From Comamonas piscis (lineage in GTDB: Bacteria > Pseudomonadota > Gammaproteobacteria > Burkholderiales > Burkholderiaceae_C): a DNA stretch of 64,000 bases. Position numbers and translations under genes: made by a program. Positions 43,988-52,541 of the stretch are shown piece by piece (position 1 is the stretch's first letter; every line of letters starts with the position of its first letter). The stretch spans positions 3,968,001-4,032,000 of the forward strand of contig NZ_CP058554.1 in the NCBI RefSeq assembly GCF_014109725.1, written 5' to 3'. The notes below the pieces were generated by a model. The model had not been told where the DNA came from, did no database searches, and saw only the letters and a list, made by a program, of their open reading frames with translations.

Positions 43988-44494
43988 TTATTGCAGGCGG
44001 TGTTTGCTGGCTTCCGGCAGCAACAAGGGCAGCACATCGATGCCCTCCTCGACCAAAGCCTGGTGCTCGTCTGCGGTGGCGGTGCCTCGTATCGGCCGGG
44101 CATCGACCTCGCCCTCGTGCATCTGCCGGGCCAGATCGGCAAAGCTGCTGCCCACATCTTCGGTATTGGCCACCACCTGGCGCGAGATCTCCAGCCAGGC
44201 CTGTTGCAGGCGCTGGGCATCGCTGAGCGGTGCATCGGGTGGAGGTAGCACGGCCCTGCTCGGGGGCGGTGCTGAGGCTGCTGACGGCGCAGCAGCTGCA
44301 GAAGGGAGAGTCTGGGGCAGGCTGTTGGACTTGCGCGCCAGATGCGGGGCGCTCAGGCCTTTGACGATGTCGTGCGAGTTGCACAGCGGGCAGCTGAGCC
44401 AGCCCTGGCTCTTTTGCTGCTCGAATGCGGCCTCTGACGCGAACCAGCCTTCAAAGAAATGCCCCAGCGGGCAGCGCAGGTTGAAGACCTTCAT
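43988..44494 (-). CDS. DUF1178 family protein
   Basis: A 168-residue protein of unknown function. The N-terminus MKVFNLRCPLGHFFEGWFAS and the pair CPLCNS, with KGLSAPHLAR, are the DUF1178 hallmarks; the cysteines (RCPLGH and CPLC) suggest a zinc-binding site. The C-terminal half has GSSFADLARQMHEGE and IRGTATADEHQALVEEGI, typical of the family. The ATG at 44494 is chosen on family start; an upstream frame to 44542 is unconserved. It lies 4 bases after DUF2818 at the end of the nuo gene cluster, as in other betaproteobacteria. Confidence 0.9.
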   Translation of the reverse strand: MKVFNLRCPLGHFFEGWFASEAAFEQQKSQGWLSCPLCNSHDIVKGLSAPHLARKSNSLPQTLPSAAAAPSAASAPPPSRAVLPPPDAPLSDAQRLQQAWLEISRQVVANTEDVGSSFADLARQMHEGEVDARPIRGTATADEHQALVEEGIDVLPLLLPEASKHRLQ

Positions 44495-44498
44495 GGGC

Positions 44499-44825
44499 TC
44501 AGCCCGGGGTACGCACCTTGCGTAGCAGGTACTGGTAAGCAAAACCGGGGAAGGCGAAGGTCAGGAACAAGGTGCCGGTGACGGCATAGAACTCCCAGCC
44601 CTGGCTGCTGCGCTGGCCACCCCGGCCTTCCAGCAGCATCGCAAAGCTGCCGATCAGAAAATACAGCGCTACCAGCTCGACCAGGCGAATCCACAAAGCC
44701 TTGCCGTCATCGCTGCCCTGCCCGCACACCGGCCCTGCGGCCAGAATGCGGTGGTTCAGAAACGGCAGATTGGCCGCAACAAAGCCCGCCACGATCACCA
44801 GCCAAATGGATGCAGTGATAGACAT
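44499..44825 (-). CDS. DUF2818 family membrane protein
   Basis: A 108-residue protein with three predicted membrane helices (SIWLVIVAGFVAANLPFL, LVELVALYFLIGSFAMLLEG and FYAVTGTLFLTFAFPGFAY). DUF2818 genes sit directly after nuoN in many betaproteobacteria, so a link with complex I assembly or function is likely but unproven. It is 31 bases downstream of nuoN. Confidence 0.9.
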   Translation of the reverse strand: MSITASIWLVIVAGFVAANLPFLNHRILAAGPVCGQGSDDGKALWIRLVELVALYFLIGSFAMLLEGRGGQRSSQGWEFYAVTGTLFLTFAFPGFAYQYLLRKVRTPG

Positions 44826-44856
44826 GCGGGCTTTGCAGGGCTAAAGGTGCGGGGGC

Positions 44857-46350
44857 TTAGCTGGCGAGCGCGCGCAGCACGGCGTCCGAGCACAGCTTCA
44901 TCAGACCGCCGGGCATGATGCCGAGGATCAGCACCAGCGCGCCATTGACGACCAGCACGGCACGCACGTCCAGCGGTGCATGCACCTTGGCAGCGGTGAT
45001 CGGCTTGTCAAAGTACATGACCTTGACCACGCGCAGGTAGTAGAAGGCGCCGATCAGGGACATGATCACCGCAAACACCGCCAGCGCAATGTAGAGGCCA
45101 CTGCCCGATGCCACCAGCGCCTGCAGCACAGCCAGCTTCGAGTAGAAGCCCACCAGCGGAGGAATACCAGCCATCGAGAACAGGCAGACGGCCATCACGC
45201 CAGCGTACAGCGGGCTGCGCTGATTCAGGCCGGCAAAGTCGGCGATCTCTTCGCTCTCAAAGCCTTCGCGGGCCAGCAGCAGGATCACACCGAAGGTGGC
45301 CAAGGTGGTCAGCACATAGCTCACGACGTAGAACATCGATGCGCTGTAGGCATTGCCAGCGGTGGCGGCCTCGACATTGCCGTTGACCACGCCGGACATC
45401 AGGCCCAGCAGCACAAAGCCCATTTGCGAGATGGTCGAGTAGGCCAGCATGCGCTTGATATTGGTCTGGGCGATAGCGGCCAAGTTACCAATCAGCAGCG
45501 ACAGGATGGCGAGCACGCCCAGCATCTGTTGCCAGTCAAAGGCCAGCGGCAGCAGTCCATCGACCAGCAGGCGGATCACGATGGCAAAAGCTGCCAGCTT
45601 GGGCGCGCCGCCCACGATCATGGTGATAGCCGTTGGTGCGCCTTGGTAAACGTCAGGCACCCACATGTGGAAAGGCACCACACCCAGCTTGAACGCCAGG
45701 CCAGCGACCACAAACACCAGACCGAACACCAGCACCTGGTGGCGGATCAGGCCGGAGTTCACCGCCTTGAACACTTCACCAATATCGAGCGAACCGGTGG
45801 CGCCGTAGATCATCGACAGGCCGTACAGCAGGAAACCCGAAGCCAGAGCACCCAGCACGAAGTACTTCATGCCGGCTTCCACCGCAGCGTTGTTGTCACG
45901 GCGCAGGCAAACCAGCGCGTAGCTCGACAGGGTCAGCAGTTCCAGGCCCAGGTAGATGATCAGGAAGTTGTTGCCCGAGATCATCACGTTCATGCCCAGC
46001 AAAGCCAGCAAGGACAGGATGAAGTATTCGCCGCCGTTGAGCATGCCACGGTCACGCGAGTAACCACGACCGTAGACCAGGGTCACCGCCATCGCGATGG
46101 CCGCAGCGCACTTGAGCCAGTTGCCCATGGCGTCGGAGACGACCATGTTGCCAAAGGCGTAGAAGGTGTTGCCGTTGGCAGCGTAGATACCGGTGATCAC
46201 CGCCACGACCCCGAGGGTCAGCAGCGATAGCACGTAGGTGAGCGTGCGGCCCGGGCTCTTGACGCCCAGGTCCACGAGGGTGATGACGCAGGCCATCACC
46301 AACAGCACGATTTCAGGATAGATAGCCAGCCAGCTGATGTTATCAATCAT
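44857..46350 (-). CDS. nuoN: NADH-quinone oxidoreductase subunit N
   Basis: NuoN is one of three antiporter-like proton-pumping subunits in the membrane arm of complex I. The 497-residue chain has about 14 helices. LELLTLSSYALVCLRRDNNA carries the conserved glutamate and charged loop, FKLGVVPFHMWVPDVYQGAP holds a conserved lysine and histidine, and NIKRMLAYSTISQMGFVLLG is the broken-helix segment. It starts MIDNISWLAIYPEI with ATG at 46350, 27 bases after nuoM. It is the last structural complex I gene here. Confidence 0.96.
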   Translation of the reverse strand: MIDNISWLAIYPEIVLLVMACVITLVDLGVKSPGRTLTYVLSLLTLGVVAVITGIYAANGNTFYAFGNMVVSDAMGNWLKCAAAIAMAVTLVYGRGYSRDRGMLNGGEYFILSLLALLGMNVMISGNNFLIIYLGLELLTLSSYALVCLRRDNNAAVEAGMKYFVLGALASGFLLYGLSMIYGATGSLDIGEVFKAVNSGLIRHQVLVFGLVFVVAGLAFKLGVVPFHMWVPDVYQGAPTAITMIVGGAPKLAAFAIVIRLLVDGLLPLAFDWQQMLGVLAILSLLIGNLAAIAQTNIKRMLAYSTISQMGFVLLGLMSGVVNGNVEAATAGNAYSASMFYVVSYVLTTLATFGVILLLAREGFESEEIADFAGLNQRSPLYAGVMAVCLFSMAGIPPLVGFYSKLAVLQALVASGSGLYIALAVFAVIMSLIGAFYYLRVVKVMYFDKPITAAKVHAPLDVRAVLVVNGALVLILGIMPGGLMKLCSDAVLRALAS

Positions 46351-46377
46351 CTCAAGTCTCTCAATTCTGTCTGACCA

Positions 46378-47847
46378 TCACAGCTTGGACACGGCGACAT
46401 GCTTGAGCAGGTCGGCTACCGAGGCACCCATCACATCAGTGAATGGCGCGGGGTAGATACCCATGATCAGCACGGCAGCGGCCAAGATGCCCAGGATAAG
46501 GAATTCGCGGCAACCGATGTCCTTGAGCTCGCGCACATGGTCATTGGCGATGGGGCCGAAGTACACGCGCTTGTACATCCACAGCGTGTAGGCAGCGCCC
46601 AGAATCAAAGCCGTAGCCGACAGCACACCAATCCAGAAGTTGAACTTGGTGGCGCCCAGGATCACCATCCACTCGCCGATGAAACCGGCGGTGCCTGGCA
46701 GGCCGCAGTTGGCCATCGCGAACAGCAGCGAGAAAGCGGCGAACTTGGGCATGGTGTTGACCACACCGCCGTAGGCAGCGATGTCACGCGAATGCACGCG
46801 GTCGTACAGCACGCCGATACACAGGAACATCGCGCCCGACACAAAGCCGTGGGCAATCATCTGCACCAGGCCACCCATGACACCGATGTCATTGAAGATG
46901 AAGAAGCCCAGGGTCACAAAGCCCATGTGTGCGACGGACGAATAAGCCACGAGCTTTTTCATGTCCTTTTGCACAATCGCCACCAGGCCGACATAGATCA
47001 CGGCGATCAGCGACAAGGTGATGATCAGCCAGGCCCATTCATGTGCCGCATCGGGGGCGATAGGCATCGAGAAGCGCAGGAAACCATAGGCGCCCAGCTT
47101 CAGCATGATCGCGGCCAGCACGGCAGAACCACCGGTAGGCGCTTCCACGTGAACGTCGGGCAGCCAGGTGTGGAACGGAAACATCGGCACCTTCACCGCA
47201 AAAGCCGCGAAGAAGGCAAAGAAGATCAAGGTCTGCTCGGTCATCGACAGCTGCAGCTGGTGCCAGGCCAGGATCTCGAAGCTACCTGCCTTGGTGTAGA
47301 GGTACAACAGCGCGATCAAGGTCAGCAGCGAACCCATCAGGGTGTACAGGAAGAACTTGAAAGCCGCGTAGATGCGGTTCGGTCCGCCCCAGATACCGAT
47401 GATCAGGTACATCGGGATCAGGGTCGCTTCAAAGAACACGTAGAACAGCAGGCCATCGAGTGCGGAGAACACACCGATCATCAGACCCGAGAGGATCAGG
47501 AACGCGCCCATGTACTGGTTCACGCGTTCGGTGATCGACTCCCAGGAGGCCAGCACCACGATCACCGTGATGAAGGCGGTCAGCGGCACAAACCAGAAGG
47601 AGATGCCATCCACGCCCAGGTAGTAGTTGATACCAAAGCGTGGAATCCAGGAGGCCTTCTCGACGAACTGCATCGCCGAGGTGCCCAGCTGGAAGCCGGT
47701 GTACAAGGGCAGCGTCACCAGCAGCCCGATCAGCGCACCGACCAGTGCGATCCAGCGCACCATCTTGGCATGCTCTTGCTTGCCAAGGGCCAGCAAGGCA
47801 GCGCCAAAGACGATGGGCGTCCAAATTGCAAGACTCAACAATCCCAT
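46378..47847 (-). CDS. nuoM: NADH-quinone oxidoreductase subunit M
   Basis: The 489-residue antiporter-like subunit NuoM. GVDGISFWFVPLTAFITV is typical of helix 3-4, FFEATLIPMYLIIGIWGG holds the key glutamate, KVPMFPFHTWLPDVHVEAPTGGS the conserved lysine and histidine, and DMKKLVAYSSVAHMGFVTLG the broken helix. A channel of lysines for proton movement is intact. It starts at 47847, 12 bases after nuoL. Confidence 0.96.
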   Translation of the reverse strand: MGLLSLAIWTPIVFGAALLALGKQEHAKMVRWIALVGALIGLLVTLPLYTGFQLGTSAMQFVEKASWIPRFGINYYLGVDGISFWFVPLTAFITVIVVLASWESITERVNQYMGAFLILSGLMIGVFSALDGLLFYVFFEATLIPMYLIIGIWGGPNRIYAAFKFFLYTLMGSLLTLIALLYLYTKAGSFEILAWHQLQLSMTEQTLIFFAFFAAFAVKVPMFPFHTWLPDVHVEAPTGGSAVLAAIMLKLGAYGFLRFSMPIAPDAAHEWAWLIITLSLIAVIYVGLVAIVQKDMKKLVAYSSVAHMGFVTLGFFIFNDIGVMGGLVQMIAHGFVSGAMFLCIGVLYDRVHSRDIAAYGGVVNTMPKFAAFSLLFAMANCGLPGTAGFIGEWMVILGATKFNFWIGVLSATALILGAAYTLWMYKRVYFGPIANDHVRELKDIGCREFLILGILAAAVLIMGIYPAPFTDVMGASVADLLKHVAVSKL

Positions 47848-47859
47848 TTTTCTTCTTCC

Positions 47860-49899
47860 TTACTTGTTGAGCAGCACGAAGTACGTCATGGCCAGGAAGA
47901 TACCCAGAATCATGACCAATGCGTAGTGGTACACATAACCCGTCTGCAGCCAGCGCACCAGAGCGGAGATGCGGCCAACCACCTTCCAGGAACCGTTGAC
48001 GATCAGGCCATCGATCAGACCCTGGTCGCCCACCTTCCAGAACACACCGCCCAGCACGCGCGAGCCGCGGGCGAAGATGTTTTCGTAGACCCAGTCCACA
48101 CCGTACTTGCCTTCCAGCACCTGGTATAGACCAATCTTTTCGCTGATGCGCTTGATGGCGGCAGGAATCTGGGGCATGACCATGTAGAACACATAGGAGG
48201 TCACCACACCAGCCAGCGCCAACCAGAACGGCGCAGCGGTGAAGCCGTGCAGTGCCATCGGAATCCAGCCGTGGATCTTCTCGGCCAGCTCGGCCATTGC
48301 GCCGTGCTTGCTGCCATCCACATAGATGACGCCCTTGAAGAAATCACCGAACAGCATCGGCATCAGCGCAATCGCACCGATCACCACCGAAGGGATCGCC
48401 AGCAGCACCAGCGGCAGGGTCACCACCCAAGGCGACTCATGCGGCTTGGCATCGTGGCCATGGCCGTGGTGGTCGTCATGACCATGGTGGTCATCGTGGT
48501 GGGCATCGGGGTTCTGGTCGTAGCGCTCTTTACCGTGGAACACGATGAAGTACAGGCGGAACGAGTAGAACGCGGTGATGAACACACCGGCCAGCACCGC
48601 AAAGTTGGCAAAGCCGGCGGCAGGCAGGTTCGAGGCGTGTACCGCTTCGATGATCGCGTCCTTCGAGTAGAAGCCCGAGAAGAACGGCGTACCGATCAGT
48701 GCCAGGTTACCCAGCAGGAAGGTGATCCAGGTGATGGGCATGTACTTGCGCACGCCACCCATCCAGCGGATGTCCTGGTTGTGGTGCATGCCCATGATGA
48801 CCGAGCCGGCTCCGAGGAACAGCAGCGCCTTGAAGAACGCGTGGGTCATCAGGTGGAACACGGACACCGAGTAGGCCGACACGCCCAGCGCAATGGTCAT
48901 GTAACCCAGCTGCGACAAGGTGGAGTACGCGATCACGCGCTTGATGTCGTTCTGGATGATGCCCAGGATACCCATGAACAGCGCGGTGATCGAGCCAATC
49001 ACGAGGATGAAGTTCAGCGCGGTATCGGACAGCTCATACAGCGGCGACATGCGCGAGACCATGAAGATACCGGCGGTCACCATGGTGGCCGCGTGGATCA
49101 GTGCCGAGATGGGGGTAGGACCTTCCATCGAATCGGGCAGCCAGGCATGCAGCGGGAACTGGGCGGACTTGCCCATCGCACCGATGAACAGGCAGATGCA
49201 GATCACCGTCATCAGCGACCAGGTCGAGCCTGGCAAGGTCATGCCGTTCAGCTCCTGGCTCTTGGCGAAGATCTCGGTGTAGTTCAGGGTGCCGGTGTAG
49301 GCCGCAATCAGGCCAATGCCCAGGATGAAGCCGAAGTCACCGACACGGTTGACCACAAAGGCCTTCATGTTGGCGAAGATCGCGGTTTCCTTCTTGAAGT
49401 AGAAACCGATCAACAGGTACGACACCAGGCCCACCGCTTCCCAGCCGAAGAACAGCTGCAGCAGGTTATTGCTCATCACCAGCATCAGCATGGAGAAGGT
49501 GAACAGCGAGATGTACGAGAAGAAGCGGTCGTAGCCTTCGTCTTCTTCCATGTAGCCCATCGTGTAGATGTGCACCATCAGCGACACGAAGGTCACCACG
49601 CACATCATCATTGCGGTGATGGAGTCGATCAGGAAACCGATCTCCATCTTCAGCGACCCGACGGTCATCCAGGTGTAGAGCGTCTGGTTGAAGGTCGCGC
49701 CTTCAAACACCACGCTCTGGAAAGTCATCGCAGAGATGACGAAGGCAATGAACACACCCAGGATGGTGAGCGTGCGGCTGCCAACGCGGCCGATGCGGTT
49801 ACCGCCCAAGGCGGTGCCGAAAATGCCTGCCAGCAAAGATCCTGCCAGGGGCGCCAAAGGCACCGCCAACAGTGTTGAAGCAGAAAGGGTTTGACTCAT
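47860..49899 (-). CDS. nuoL: NADH-quinone oxidoreductase subunit L
   Basis: The 679-residue distal pump subunit with the long lateral helix at its C-terminus. FFGWEAVGLVSYLLIGFYF has the conserved glutamate, KSAQFPLHAWLPDSMEGPTP the lysine and histidine, and DIKRVIAYSTLSQLGYM the broken helix. A histidine-rich insert (about ten His in 22 residues, near residues 463-487) lies in a loop before PWVVTLPLVL. The start ATG is at 49899, 29 bases after nuoK. Confidence 0.96.
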   Translation of the reverse strand: MSQTLSASTLLAVPLAPLAGSLLAGIFGTALGGNRIGRVGSRTLTILGVFIAFVISAMTFQSVVFEGATFNQTLYTWMTVGSLKMEIGFLIDSITAMMMCVVTFVSLMVHIYTMGYMEEDEGYDRFFSYISLFTFSMLMLVMSNNLLQLFFGWEAVGLVSYLLIGFYFKKETAIFANMKAFVVNRVGDFGFILGIGLIAAYTGTLNYTEIFAKSQELNGMTLPGSTWSLMTVICICLFIGAMGKSAQFPLHAWLPDSMEGPTPISALIHAATMVTAGIFMVSRMSPLYELSDTALNFILVIGSITALFMGILGIIQNDIKRVIAYSTLSQLGYMTIALGVSAYSVSVFHLMTHAFFKALLFLGAGSVIMGMHHNQDIRWMGGVRKYMPITWITFLLGNLALIGTPFFSGFYSKDAIIEAVHASNLPAAGFANFAVLAGVFITAFYSFRLYFIVFHGKERYDQNPDAHHDDHHGHDDHHGHGHDAKPHESPWVVTLPLVLLAIPSVVIGAIALMPMLFGDFFKGVIYVDGSKHGAMAELAEKIHGWIPMALHGFTAAPFWLALAGVVTSYVFYMVMPQIPAAIKRISEKIGLYQVLEGKYGVDWVYENIFARGSRVLGGVFWKVGDQGLIDGLIVNGSWKVVGRISALVRWLQTGYVYHYALVMILGIFLAMTYFVLLNK

Positions 49900-49927
49900 T
49901 CTTCTTAACCTTGCAAGTATGGGTGCC

Positions 49928-50236
49928 TCAACCCTTCAGGGAGTTGAGATCTTCCGCATCAATGGTGGATTTGTTACGGAACAGCAACACCAAGATTGCC
50001 AACCCAATTGCCGACTCCGCCGCCGCAACGGTCAGGATGAAGAACACGAAAATCTGGCCGTGCATGTCTCCCAGGTAGTGGGAGAAGGCCACAAAGTTCG
50101 TGTTCACCGCCAGCAGCATCAACTCGATGGCCATCAGCAGCACGATCAGGTTGCGGCGGTTCATGAAGATACCGACCACGGACAGCGCGAACAGCATCGC
50201 GCCCAACGTCAGAAAATGACCCAGTGTGAGCGTCAT
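49928..50236 (-). CDS. nuoK: NADH-quinone oxidoreductase subunit K
   Basis: A 102-residue, three-helix subunit of the membrane arm. GIFMNRRNLIVLLMAIELML contains the conserved membrane glutamate of the central proton channel, and FVVLTVAAAESAIGLAILVL-like text contains the second. It overlaps nuoJ by 4 bases (ATGA), so translation is coupled. Confidence 0.96.
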   Translation of the reverse strand: MTLTLGHFLTLGAMLFALSVVGIFMNRRNLIVLLMAIELMLLAVNTNFVAFSHYLGDMHGQIFVFFILTVAAAESAIGLAILVLLFRNKSTIDAEDLNSLKG

Positions 50237-50901
50237 ACCTTCTTCTCCTCGGCATCAGCAGCAGGCGGCACCAGCGGTGCAGGCGGCTTGCTGGCCTCGA
50301 CTTTGACCAATTGCAGACGATCTGCAGCACGCACGCGCACTTGCAGCGAGGCATCGATGGCCTTGGAATCCTTGCGCTGGCGCAGGGTCAGGGCAATCGC
50401 GGCAATCATCGCCACCAGCAAGATGACCGCAGCCACTTGCACAGGGAACAGATACTCGGTGTAGAGCATGGTGCCCAGCGCCTTGACGTTGCTGTAAGGC
50501 ACAACATTGCCAGCCGCATCCATCACCGCAGGAATGGCCTTGGGCGCATCAATGGCGCTGAAGCCACCGATCAACACCACACCCATTTCAAAGGCGACGA
50601 TGGCAAAAATCACCGCTGCGAGCGGGAAATTCTTCCAGAAGTTCTTGCGCAGCTGGTCGATGCGGATATCCAGCATCATCACCACGAACAAGAACAGCAC
50701 CATGACAGCGCCCAGGTAGACCATCACCAGCACGATGGCCAGGAACTCCGCCTTGAGCAGCAACCAGATACCGGCTGCCTGAGAGAACGCCAACATCAGG
50801 TGCAGCACAGCGTGCACCGGATTTGGGGAAGTAACCACTCGGAATGCCGCATACAGCAGCACTACCGAGAACAGATAGAAAAAACCAGTTGTGACATCCA
50901 T
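50233..50901 (-). CDS. nuoJ: NADH-quinone oxidoreductase subunit J
   Basis: A 222-residue membrane subunit with five helices. TSPNPVHAVLHLMLAFSQAAG and YLGAVMVLFLFVVMMLD are NuoJ landmarks, the latter at the pi-bulge region. The start is the ATG at 50901 (MDVTTGFFYLFS); an upstream extension to 50928 is unconserved. The C-terminal tail (RVRAADRLQLVKVEASKPPA) is longer than in E. coli and probably disordered. Confidence 0.94.
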   Translation of the reverse strand: MDVTTGFFYLFSVVLLYAAFRVVTSPNPVHAVLHLMLAFSQAAGIWLLLKAEFLAIVLVMVYLGAVMVLFLFVVMMLDIRIDQLRKNFWKNFPLAAVIFAIVAFEMGVVLIGGFSAIDAPKAIPAVMDAAGNVVPYSNVKALGTMLYTEYLFPVQVAAVILLVAMIAAIALTLRQRKDSKAIDASLQVRVRAADRLQLVKVEASKPPAPLVPPAADAEEKKV

Positions 50902-50936
50902 GTGGGGCTCTTTTCGATCAGTCTCCAAGTGCCGCG

Positions 50937-51449
50937 TTAGCGGTACTTTGCGTCCGCAGCCTTGGCTGCAGCAATTTCAGGTTCGTAACGGTCGCCCACG
51001 GCCAGCAGCATTTCCTTGGTGAAGTACAGGTCGCCGCGCTTCTCGCCGTGGTATTCCAGAATCTGGGTTTCCACAATGGAGTCAACGGGGCAGCTTTCTT
51101 CACAGAAGCCACAGAAAATGCACTTGGTCAGGTCGATGTCGTAGCGGGTGGTGCGGCGCGAGCCGTCATCACGCACATCCGACTCGATCGTGATCGCCAT
51201 AGCAGGGCAAACGGCTTCGCAGAGCTTGCAGGCGATGCAACGCTCTTCGCCGTTTTCATAACGGCGCAGCGCGTGCAGGCCACGGAAGCGCGGAGACAGA
51301 GGCGTCTTCTCTTCCGGGAACTGGACCGTGATCTTGCGCGCAAAGGTGTAGCGGCCGGTCAGGGCCATGCCCTTCAACAACTCCCAGAGCATGAAGCTCT
51401 TGAAGAAATCCTTCACCGAGAAAGAGCGGGGAGAAACTGCAGTAGTCAT
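50937..51449 (-). CDS. nuoI: NADH-quinone oxidoreductase subunit I
   Basis: A 170-residue ferredoxin-type subunit that carries two 4Fe-4S clusters (N6a and N6b) in the hydrophilic arm, passing electrons towards NuoB. Both motifs are complete: CIACKLCEAVCPAMAI and CIFCGFCEESCPVDSI. The N-terminal amphipathic helix (FFKSFMLWELLKGMALTGRY) packs on the membrane arm. It lies 15 bases after nuoH. Confidence 0.96.
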   Translation of the reverse strand: MTTAVSPRSFSVKDFFKSFMLWELLKGMALTGRYTFARKITVQFPEEKTPLSPRFRGLHALRRYENGEERCIACKLCEAVCPAMAITIESDVRDDGSRRTTRYDIDLTKCIFCGFCEESCPVDSIVETQILEYHGEKRGDLYFTKEMLLAVGDRYEPEIAAAKAADAKYR

Positions 51450-51464
51450 GTTGTATTTCTCCGC

Positions 51465-52541
51465 TTATTTCCAGATGTTCCATGGCGACAGCAACCAGCC
51501 GCCGACAAAGACCAGGAACACCAAGGTCACGGGGATGAAGATCTTCCAGCCCAGACGCATGATCTGGTCATAGCGGAAACGTGGGAAGGTAGCGCGAATC
51601 CAGATGAACATCGACACGACCAGGAAGGTCTTGGCGGCCAGCCAGATCCAGCCCGGGATGAAGGACAGGAAATCGAACGGTGGCAACCAGCCGCCCAGGA
51701 ACATGATCACGGCCAGGATCGAGACCAGCCACATGCTCGCGTACTCCGCCAGGAAGAACACGGCAAAGCCCATGCCCGAATATTCCACCATGTGACCGGC
51801 CACGATTTCCGCTTCGCCTTCAACGACGTCGAAGGGGTGGCGGTTGGTCTCGGCCACGGCCGAGATCAGGTAGACGATGAACATCGGGAACAGCGGCAGC
51901 CAGTTCCAGGACAGGATGCTGGCACCGGACGATGCCATCATGCCCCGGCCCTGGGCCAGCACGATCTCGGTCAGGTTCATGCTGCCGGTGACCATGATGA
52001 CCACCAGGAAACAGAAGCCCATCGCGATTTCATAGCTCACCATCTGGGCCGATGCGCGCAGCGCACCGAGGAAGGCGTACTTGGAGTTCGATGCCCAGCC
52101 GGCGATGATCACGCCATAGACTTCGATCGAGGTAATCGCCATCACCAGCAGCAGGCCCACGTTGACGTTGGCCAGGGCCACATCGGGGCCGAAGGGGATG
52201 ACCACCCAGGCGGCCAGCGCAGGCATGATCGCCATGATCGGGCCCAGGCGGTAGAGGCCGGAGCTGGCAGCCGTTGGCGTGATGATTTCCTTGGTCATCA
52301 GCTTGAGGCCGTCGGCCAGAGGCTGGAGCAGACCAAAAGGACCGACCCGGTTAGGGCCGTAACGCACCTGCATGAAGCCCAGGAGCTTGCGCTCCCACAG
52401 CGTCAGGTAGGCGACGGCGCCCATCAGCGGCAAAACGATGCACAGAATCTTGATCAGGTTCCAGAGCACAGGCCAGACCAGGGTCGCCCACCAGCCCGCT
52501 GCGATCAGGGTCAGACCGCCGTTGTAGATTGCGTCGATCAT
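51465..52541 (-). CDS. nuoH: NADH-quinone oxidoreductase subunit H
   Basis: A 358-residue membrane subunit that forms the quinone entry chamber with NuoB and NuoD. YLTLWERKLLGFMQVRYGPNRVG and FGLLQPLADGLKLMTKE are the family signature, and ETNRHPFDVVEGEAEIVAGH includes the quinone-site acidic residues. About eight or nine helices are visible. It overlaps the end of nuoG by 4 bases. Confidence 0.96.
   Translation of the reverse strand: MIDAIYNGGLTLIAAGWWATLVWPVLWNLIKILCIVLPLMGAVAYLTLWERKLLGFMQVRYGPNRVGPFGLLQPLADGLKLMTKEIITPTAASSGLYRLGPIMAIMPALAAWVVIPFGPDVALANVNVGLLLVMAITSIEVYGVIIAGWASNSKYAFLGALRASAQMVSYEIAMGFCFLVVIMVTGSMNLTEIVLAQGRGMMASSGASILSWNWLPLFPMFIVYLISAVAETNRHPFDVVEGEAEIVAGHMVEYSGMGFAVFFLAEYASMWLVSILAVIMFLGGWLPPFDFLSFIPGWIWLAAKTFLVVSMFIWIRATFPRFRYDQIMRLGWKIFIPVTLVFLVFVGGWLLSPWNIWK

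Noticed and set aside
43812..44384. 190-codon minus-strand frame near livG/DUF1178
   Set aside because: It overlaps DUF1178 in another frame and has no recognisable sequence.
46399..48129. 576-codon plus-strand frame opposite nuoM/nuoL, with similar ones opposite nuoN, nuoL, nuoH and nuoG
   Set aside because: All lie wholly within or across well-recognised complex I genes and are rich in His/Gln/Asp, a product of membrane-protein codons read backwards.
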